A stretch of 38,633 nt of DNA from DAXETY01 sp051155755 (GTDB lineage Bacteria; Desulfobacterota; Desulfobacteria; Desulfobacterales; SG8-13). The notes beneath the pieces were generated by a model. The model was not told where the DNA came from, searched no databases, and saw only the letters and a program-made list of their open reading frames with translations. Position numbers and translations under genes: made by a program. The stretch lies in contig DAXETY010000074.1 in assembly GCA_051155755.1 (NCBI GenBank), forward strand, positions 1-38,633. Direction: 5' to 3'. Below are positions 34,074-38,633 of the stretch, piece after piece (the first letter of the stretch is position 1; the number at the start of each line of letters is the position of its first letter).

Positions 34074-35168
34074 GTGGCTCCGATTCCGGAAACGATGGCA
34101 GCCGTCGTGCTCACAGGACACGGCGGCTTCGACAAGTTGGAATATCGCACCGACGTACCGGTGCCCCGGCCAAAACAAGGTGAGGTGTTGATTCGTGTAA
34201 GCGCTGCCGGAGTGAACAACACCGACATCAACACCCGCATCGGCTGGTATTCCAAGAGCGTAACCGGAGCGACCGATCAGGGCGGAACGAAGGGTTTTGA
34301 TGCCCTGGACGACCGGGATGCGGGCTGGTCCGGGGAGGCGTTGTCCTTTCCCCGCATTCAGGGTGCGGATTGCTGCGGCCGCATTGTCGCGGTCGCAGCG
34401 GATGTGGATTGCACCCGCATCGGAGAACGGGTCATCGTGCGCAGCATGCAGCGAAGCCACGTCGATGACCGACCTTACGCCTTGCGGACCCTGGGCTCCG
34501 AGTACGACGGCGCCTTTGCGCAGTTCGTGGTTGTGCCTGCGCGGGAAGCCTACCGGGTGGACTGCGACTGGAAGGACTCCGAGCTGGCTTCGATTCCCTG
34601 TGCGTATTCGACCGCCGAAAACATGCTGCATCGCGCCGGACTGTCCTCCGGTGAACGGGTTTTGATTACCGGGGCATCGGGCGGTGTGGGCTCGGCGGCG
34701 GTTCAGCTTGCCCAGCGGCGCAAGGCCGAAGTGCTGGCTGTGGCCGGCGCCGATAAGGCCGCGGCCGTCGCAGCCCTGGGCGCCGACCGGGTCATTCCGC
34801 GCGAGGCCGAACTCGAAGAGACGGTGGCGGCCGGCAGCCTGGACCTGGTGGTCGATCTTGTGGCCGGAGCCCAGTGGCCGATTCTGCTGGATTTGCTGCG
34901 GTGTGGCGGCCGGTATGCCGTGGCCGGCGCAATTGCCGGGCCCATCGTTGAACTGGATGTTCGCACGCTGTATTTGAAGGATCTGACCCTTTACGGGTGC
35001 ACCTTTCAAGAAGACATCGTATTTGAAAATCTGGTAGGCTATATCGAAACCGATCAGATCCGCCCTGTGGTGGCCGGTACCTATCCGCTGGAACGGATAA
35101 CGGACGCCCAGCGCGCTTTTCTGGAAAAAAAACACGTAGGGAAACTGGTGTTGATCCCCCCGGACTGA
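34074..35168 (+). CDS. Medium-chain dehydrogenase/reductase (quinone oxidoreductase-like)
   Basis: The 364-residue protein has the MDR fold: an N-terminal catalytic domain (MAAVVLTGHGGFDKLEYRTD, GVNNTDINTRIGWY, IQGADCCGRIVAV) and a nucleotide-binding domain with ITGASGGVGSAAVQLAQRR, ending AFLEKKHVGKLVLIP. The spread of Cys and His is not that of a zinc alcohol dehydrogenase, so a NAD(P)H-dependent quinone- or enone-reductase-like reaction is more likely. The start is GTG 34074, seven bases after GAGAGGAG; the frame open back to 33945 overlaps the AOR gene. It is 19 bases after the AOR and probably in its operon. Confidence 0.85.
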   Translation: MAPIPETMAAVVLTGHGGFDKLEYRTDVPVPRPKQGEVLIRVSAAGVNNTDINTRIGWYSKSVTGATDQGGTKGFDALDDRDAGWSGEALSFPRIQGADCCGRIVAVAADVDCTRIGERVIVRSMQRSHVDDRPYALRTLGSEYDGAFAQFVVVPAREAYRVDCDWKDSELASIPCAYSTAENMLHRAGLSSGERVLITGASGGVGSAAVQLAQRRKAEVLAVAGADKAAAVAALGADRVIPREAELEETVAAGSLDLVVDLVAGAQWPILLDLLRCGGRYAVAGAIAGPIVELDVRTLYLKDLTLYGCTFQEDIVFENLVGYIETDQIRPVVAGTYPLERITDAQRAFLEKKHVGKLVLIPPD

Positions 35169-35266
35169 CGCACTGAGAACGAGGGTTTCGAAATGGGTTG
35201 CAGTTGGCAAGTTTTCGATGATAATCGAATCGATTCGTCACCAAATGATGATGCAGGAGGACGGTA

Positions 35267-35929
35267 ATGGTTGATATGGACAAAATTCAGGAAGCGCTGG
35301 TTGCCGCCGATGCGAATCGACTTTGCGAGTTGGTGCAGTCGGGTATCGATCAAGGATTGCCGGCCAAAGACATTTTGAACCAGGGTTTGATTCCCGCTAT
35401 GGATGTCGTGGGCGAACGGATGGAAAGCGGGGAGATGTTCATTCCCGAGGTGCTGATGAGTGCCAATGCCATGCGGCAGGCCGTGGGCATCCTGCAGCCG
35501 CTGTTGTCCGCCGAAGATTCCAGATCGGCCGGAAAAGTGGTCATCGGAACGGTCAAGGGCGATCTGCACGATATCGGCAAGAACCTGGTGGCCATGATGC
35601 TGGAAAGCGCCGGGTTCGAGGTGGTCAACCTGGGCATCGATGTGGCTCCGGAAGCCTTTGCCGCAGCTGTCGAGGAAAACCGGCCCGACATCGTCGCGCT
35701 TTCGGCCCTGCTGACCACCACCATGGGCATGATCCGCAACAGCATCGCGGTGATGCAGCAAAAAGGACTCCGGGATCAGGTCAAGGTCATTATCGGCGGG
35801 GCGCCGGTCACCCAGAATTTCGCCGATGAAGTCGGCGCCGACGGGTACGCCGCCGATGCCGGGGGCGCCGCCAAGCTGGCAAAATCCCTGATGAAGGCCG
35901 GCCGGTCGGCCAATGCTGCTGCGAGGTGA
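35267..35929 (+). CDS. Corrinoid methyl-carrier protein (MttC/MtbC-like)
   Basis: The 220-residue protein is the cobalamin carrier of a methyl-transfer system. Residues about 5-85 form the four-helix cap (LIPAMDVVGERMESGEMFIP, LMSANAMRQAV), and about 88-212 the B12-binding Rossmann domain. The histidine that ligates cobalt is His101 in the DxHxxG motif (GDLHDIGKN, Asp99 and Gly104). It would receive methyl groups from an MttB protein and donate them to tetrahydrofolate through the MtgA-like enzyme whose ATG lies 5 bases after its stop codon. ATG 35267 follows GGAGGACGGTA. Confidence 0.95.
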   Translation: MVDMDKIQEALVAADANRLCELVQSGIDQGLPAKDILNQGLIPAMDVVGERMESGEMFIPEVLMSANAMRQAVGILQPLLSAEDSRSAGKVVIGTVKGDLHDIGKNLVAMMLESAGFEVVNLGIDVAPEAFAAAVEENRPDIVALSALLTTTMGMIRNSIAVMQQKGLRDQVKVIIGGAPVTQNFADEVGADGYAADAGGAAKLAKSLMKAGRSANAAAR

Positions 35930-35934
35930 ACGGA

Positions 35935-36732
35935 ATGATCGTCGTCGGAGAGCTGATCAACGCCAGCCGCAAGGTCATCGGTCAGGCCATCGAAAACAAA
36001 GACGAGCAGACCATTCGAAAAGCCGCCGCCGAACAGGCCGCCGGCGGTGCCGATTACATCGACGTCAATGCCGGGGTGTTCATGGAGCAGGAGCCGGCCT
36101 ATTTGAAGTGGCTGGTGCAAACCGTTCAGGATGAAACCGAAAAACCCTGCTGCATCGACAGCCCGTCGCCGGCGGCCATCGAGGCGGCGCTTTCCGTCCA
36201 CCGGGGCACGGCGATGATCAACTCCATTTCCCTGGAGGCCGAACGCTGGCAAAGTCTGCTGCCGGTGTTGGCCGGAACGGAACTGAAGGTGGTCGCGCTT
36301 TGCATGAGCGACGATGGCATGCCGCAGACGGCCGATCAGCGCCTGGCCATCGCCGATCGGTTGATCAACGCCTTGATGAAGCACGAGGTGGCGTTGAAAA
36401 ATATCCACGTCGATCCGCTGGTGCAGCCGGTTTCCACGCGCGGCGATTTCGGAATCCAGTTCCTGGATGCCGTGGAAAAAATCATGCATGAATTTGCCGG
36501 CGTGCACACCATGTGCGGTTTGTCGAATGTTTCCTACGGACTGCCGCAGCGCAAACTGCTCAACCAGGTTTTTTTGGCCATGGCCATCGCCCGCGGGTTG
36601 GACGGCGCCATCGTAAACCCCCTGGATCGGAGAATGATGGCCACCATCGCCGCCGCAGAGGCGCTGGCCGGAACAGACGATTACTGTATGAACTACCTGA
36701 AAGCATTTCGGTCGGGGGTCCTGGAAACCTGA
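35935..36732 (+). CDS. Methyltetrahydrofolate:corrinoid methyltransferase (MtgA-like)
   Basis: The 265-residue protein has the pterin-binding TIM barrel of MtgA/AcsE/MetH-type methyltransferases: VVGELINASRKVIGQAIENK, ADYIDVNAG, PCCIDSPSP, INSISLE, and MCGLSNVSYGLPQRKLLNQ (typical of corrinoid:tetrahydrofolate methyltransferases). It moves the methyl group from the corrinoid protein to tetrahydrofolate, so that methyl carbon can be oxidised or used in the Wood-Ljungdahl pathway. ATG 35935 is chosen; a GTG at 35926 overlaps the stop codon of the corrinoid gene. The tight spacing indicates one operon with the corrinoid protein and the activator. Confidence 0.93.
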   Translation: MIVVGELINASRKVIGQAIENKDEQTIRKAAAEQAAGGADYIDVNAGVFMEQEPAYLKWLVQTVQDETEKPCCIDSPSPAAIEAALSVHRGTAMINSISLEAERWQSLLPVLAGTELKVVALCMSDDGMPQTADQRLAIADRLINALMKHEVALKNIHVDPLVQPVSTRGDFGIQFLDAVEKIMHEFAGVHTMCGLSNVSYGLPQRKLLNQVFLAMAIARGLDGAIVNPLDRRMMATIAAAEALAGTDDYCMNYLKAFRSGVLET

Positions 36733-36806
36733 TCCGGCCGTAAGAATGCAAGGATGGCCTGCAGTGCGCGGCAGCCGAAGGGCAACCCGCTACCGGAGAA
36801 GGCATC

Positions 36807-38438
36807 ATGACCGAACCCGTGGCGATCACCATATTGCCCGACGGGCAGACGATATCTGCCGCAACCGGCACCTCGCTGCTGGAGGCCCTCTCCGATCGAA
36901 TCCGGCTGCGGGCCGACTGCGGCGGCCAGGGGATTTGTGGGCAGTGCCGGGTGGCGATCAAAGACGGTGGAACCCTGCCGCCGTTGACGGCCGGCGAAAA
37001 ATCCGCGCTTCCGGCCCACCTGGTGGATGCCGGATACCGGCTGGCATGTCAGCTGCCGGTGCAGGAAGCGCTGAGCGTCTGGATTCCGCCCACCGGCCGC
37101 AATTCCGACAGCGCGAATGGAAAGCAGATCTTCTCCGGTCCGTATCCGGTCGACGGCGGCGGTGGAAACGGCGGCCTCGGTCTGGCCGTGGATCTGGGAA
37201 CCACCACCGTTGCGGCCTACCTTTGTGATTTGCAGTCCGGCCGCATTCTGAGTTCGGCCGTCTGCGGCAATCCACAGCGGCGTTACGGTGAGGACGTAAT
37301 CAGCCGCATCCAGGTGGCCTGCCGATCTGCCGAGGATTTGGGCCGGCTGCGGATGCTGGCCCGCCAGGCGGTGGACTACCTGGCGGATGTCTGCCTGGCT
37401 GCGGTCGGAAGCCGCAAAGCCGACATCCGGAAAGTCATGGTAGCGGGCAACACGGCCATGCAGCAAATTTTTGCCGGCATCGATCCGTCCGGACTGACGG
37501 CAGCCCCGTTCGAACCGGCAACCCGCGAAGCGGTCTCGTTTCCCGCCAAAACACTTGATCTGGATTTTCGTACCGGCACGCCCATTTATCTGATGCCGGT
37601 CATCTCCGGATTTGCCGGCGGCGACACGGTGGCCTGCATCCTGGCCGACCGGCCGCACCACAAAGAACAAATTCGCCTGATCGTCGATGTGGGCACCAAC
37701 GGCGAGCTGGTGCTCGCGCATGGGGGCCGGCTCTGGTCGACCAGCTGCGCCACCGGGCCGGCCTTCGAGGGCGCCCGCATTTCCAGCGGCATGTGCGCGG
37801 CGGCCGGGGCCATCGCAGCCTGCGGCATCGATCCGGAGACCTTTCGGTTTTCCTATCGCACCATCGGCCGCAACGGGGTCGAACATCCGCCGCTGGGATT
37901 TTGCGGATCGGGGATCGTGGATGCCGTGGCCGCTCTGCGAAGGACGGGCATTGTGGCGCCCAGCGGCAGGTTGCAGTCGACCATGCCGCTGGTTGCGCCG
38001 CATGAGAACGCCGCTGGCGGAAAAGTCGTGCTTGTGCCGGTGGATCGGAACCCGGCCGGCGTCGAAATTTCATTGACCCAGCGTGATATCCGCCAGGTGC
38101 AGCTGGCCAAGGCGGCGCTGGCCGCCGGCATTCGCTGCCTGATGGAAACTGCCGGCATCCGGAAGCTGGACGTGACCATTTTAACCGGTGCCTTCGGCAG
38201 CACTTTCGACTGGCACAGTGCCGTTGCCATCGGCTTGCTGCCGCCGGTTGATGTGCTGGGCAAGGTGATTCTGCATCCAAATCTGGCCGGGGAAGGGGCC
38301 GTGCGGGCACTGCTGAACCGGGCCCAACAATCCGAAGCTCGCCGCATCTGCCGCAACACCCGCTACCTGAACCTGTCGGATCAACCGGATTTCGACCGGA
38401 GGTTTGTGGCGCAACTGGCTTTTCCGAGTCTGGATTGA
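36807..38438 (+). CDS. RACE-type reductive activator of corrinoid proteins
   Basis: The 543-residue protein restores Co(II) corrinoid proteins to Co(I) with ATP. The N-terminal plant-type [2Fe-2S] domain has ligands Cys38, Cys44, Cys47 (CGGQGICGQC) and Cys81 (RLACQ). A linker leads to the ASKHA-type ATPase/DUF4445 region starting GLAVDLGTTTVAAYL near residue 128, with VMVAGNTAMQQIFAG, LIVDVGTNGELVLA, FCGSGIVDAVAAL and VTILTGAFG further on. This is the build of the bacterial activators rather than archaeal RamA, which carries C-terminal [4Fe-4S] clusters. ATG 36807 follows ACCGGAGAAGGC. It lies 74 bases after the MtgA-like gene in the same operon. Confidence 0.94.
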   Translation: MTEPVAITILPDGQTISAATGTSLLEALSDRIRLRADCGGQGICGQCRVAIKDGGTLPPLTAGEKSALPAHLVDAGYRLACQLPVQEALSVWIPPTGRNSDSANGKQIFSGPYPVDGGGGNGGLGLAVDLGTTTVAAYLCDLQSGRILSSAVCGNPQRRYGEDVISRIQVACRSAEDLGRLRMLARQAVDYLADVCLAAVGSRKADIRKVMVAGNTAMQQIFAGIDPSGLTAAPFEPATREAVSFPAKTLDLDFRTGTPIYLMPVISGFAGGDTVACILADRPHHKEQIRLIVDVGTNGELVLAHGGRLWSTSCATGPAFEGARISSGMCAAAGAIAACGIDPETFRFSYRTIGRNGVEHPPLGFCGSGIVDAVAALRRTGIVAPSGRLQSTMPLVAPHENAAGGKVVLVPVDRNPAGVEISLTQRDIRQVQLAKAALAAGIRCLMETAGIRKLDVTILTGAFGSTFDWHSAVAIGLLPPVDVLGKVILHPNLAGEGAVRALLNRAQQSEARRICRNTRYLNLSDQPDFDRRFVAQLAFPSLD

Positions 38439-38460
38439 ACCTTTCAAAGTTTCCAATACC

Positions 38461-38633
38461 ATGAATCAGGTTATTCTCGATCCAATCCATACCGCCATCG
38501 ATGCCGGTGCCCTGCAACGCGAACTGCATCTCCACAGTGCCGATAAAGTCACGGTCGATCGGTTCCGGCAGCTGGCGGCCGCCGCGGCAGACCTGGCCCG
38601 GCCCAAGGGCGTCTACAAGGCCGTCGATTGCGA
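38461..38633 (+). CDS. Start of an unidentified gene, cut by the window end
   Basis: A frame opens at ATG 38461, 22 bases after the activator stop codon, and runs to the window edge (57 codons). It begins NQVILDPIHTAIDAGALQRE and continues with LHSADKVTVDRFRQLAAAAA. The spacing suggests the same methyl-transfer operon. Too little is present to name it; I considered proteins with a methionine-synthase activation domain, which often follow such clusters, but cannot show this. Confidence 0.6.
   Translation, partial: MNQVILDPIHTAIDAGALQRELHLHSADKVTVDRFRQLAAAAADLARPKGVYKAVDC

Noticed and set aside
32402..34255. A 617-codon minus-strand open frame opposite the AOR gene
   Set aside because: Same cause; the plus frame shows all AOR cluster ligands and the minus frame shows no recognisable domain.

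Overview
The window looks like a chromosome segment of an anaerobic, probably sulfate-reducing Desulfobacterota (Desulfobacteraceae/Desulfosarcinaceae-like) bacterium. This is an inference from gene content: an oxygen-sensitive glycyl radical enzyme, a tungsten aldehyde:ferredoxin oxidoreductase with a polyferredoxin, and a corrinoid/tetrahydrofolate methyl-transfer system with its reductive activator. No 16S rRNA or other phylogenetic marker gene is present.

Layout. 1-5.8 kb is mostly housekeeping: the C-terminal part of a P-type ATPase, tRNA-Pro(CGG), purA, tadA, a DUF6122 membrane protein, tRNA-Arg(ACG), a pRiA4b ORF-3-like protein and a His-rich exported protein. 5.9-8.6 kb holds a double-GAF sensor protein, a small zinc ribbon, a MITE-like element with 22-bp perfect terminal inverted repeats, and a small exported Cache-like protein. 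9.5-14.9 kb is a glycyl radical enzyme (GRE) operon: a 997-aa GRE, an SCP2-like protein, a GRE activase with two extra Fe-S clusters, and a membrane protein. It is bracketed by inverted copies of a palindrome-rich repeat whose third copy lies upstream of tadA. 15.0-17.3 kb holds an Old Yellow Enzyme-type reductase and a two-helix RCK potassium channel.

17.6-38.6 kb is a quaternary-amine (betaine) island. It encodes two non-pyrrolysine MttB-family methyltransferases and a minus-strand operon of AbrB-type regulator, BCCT transporter, orphan OpuAC-like binding protein and a striking receptor channel. It also holds a QueG-like Fe-S protein, a decayed plus an intact GntR/FCD regulator, PutA-type proline dehydrogenase/P5C dehydrogenase, a polyferredoxin plus AOR, an MDR oxidoreductase, a corrinoid protein, an MtgA-like methyltransferase and a RACE activator. 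Read together, betaines are imported by BCCT and demethylated by MttB proteins onto the corrinoid protein. MtgA passes the methyl group to tetrahydrofolate, RACE repairs oxidised cobalt, and PutA could take proline left after demethylation of proline betaine to glutamate.

The most unusual item is the protein at 19172-21337. It joins a complete ProX-type glycine-betaine-binding domain, with its tryptophan box, to a GluR0-like ligand-gated potassium channel (split amino-acid-binding domain with a TVGYG pore). This resembles the four-part layout of animal ionotropic glutamate receptors, but with a betaine-binding N-terminal domain, and it is encoded with betaine transport genes. It is the best candidate here for an undescribed system: a betaine-responsive, possibly amino-acid-gated K+ channel.
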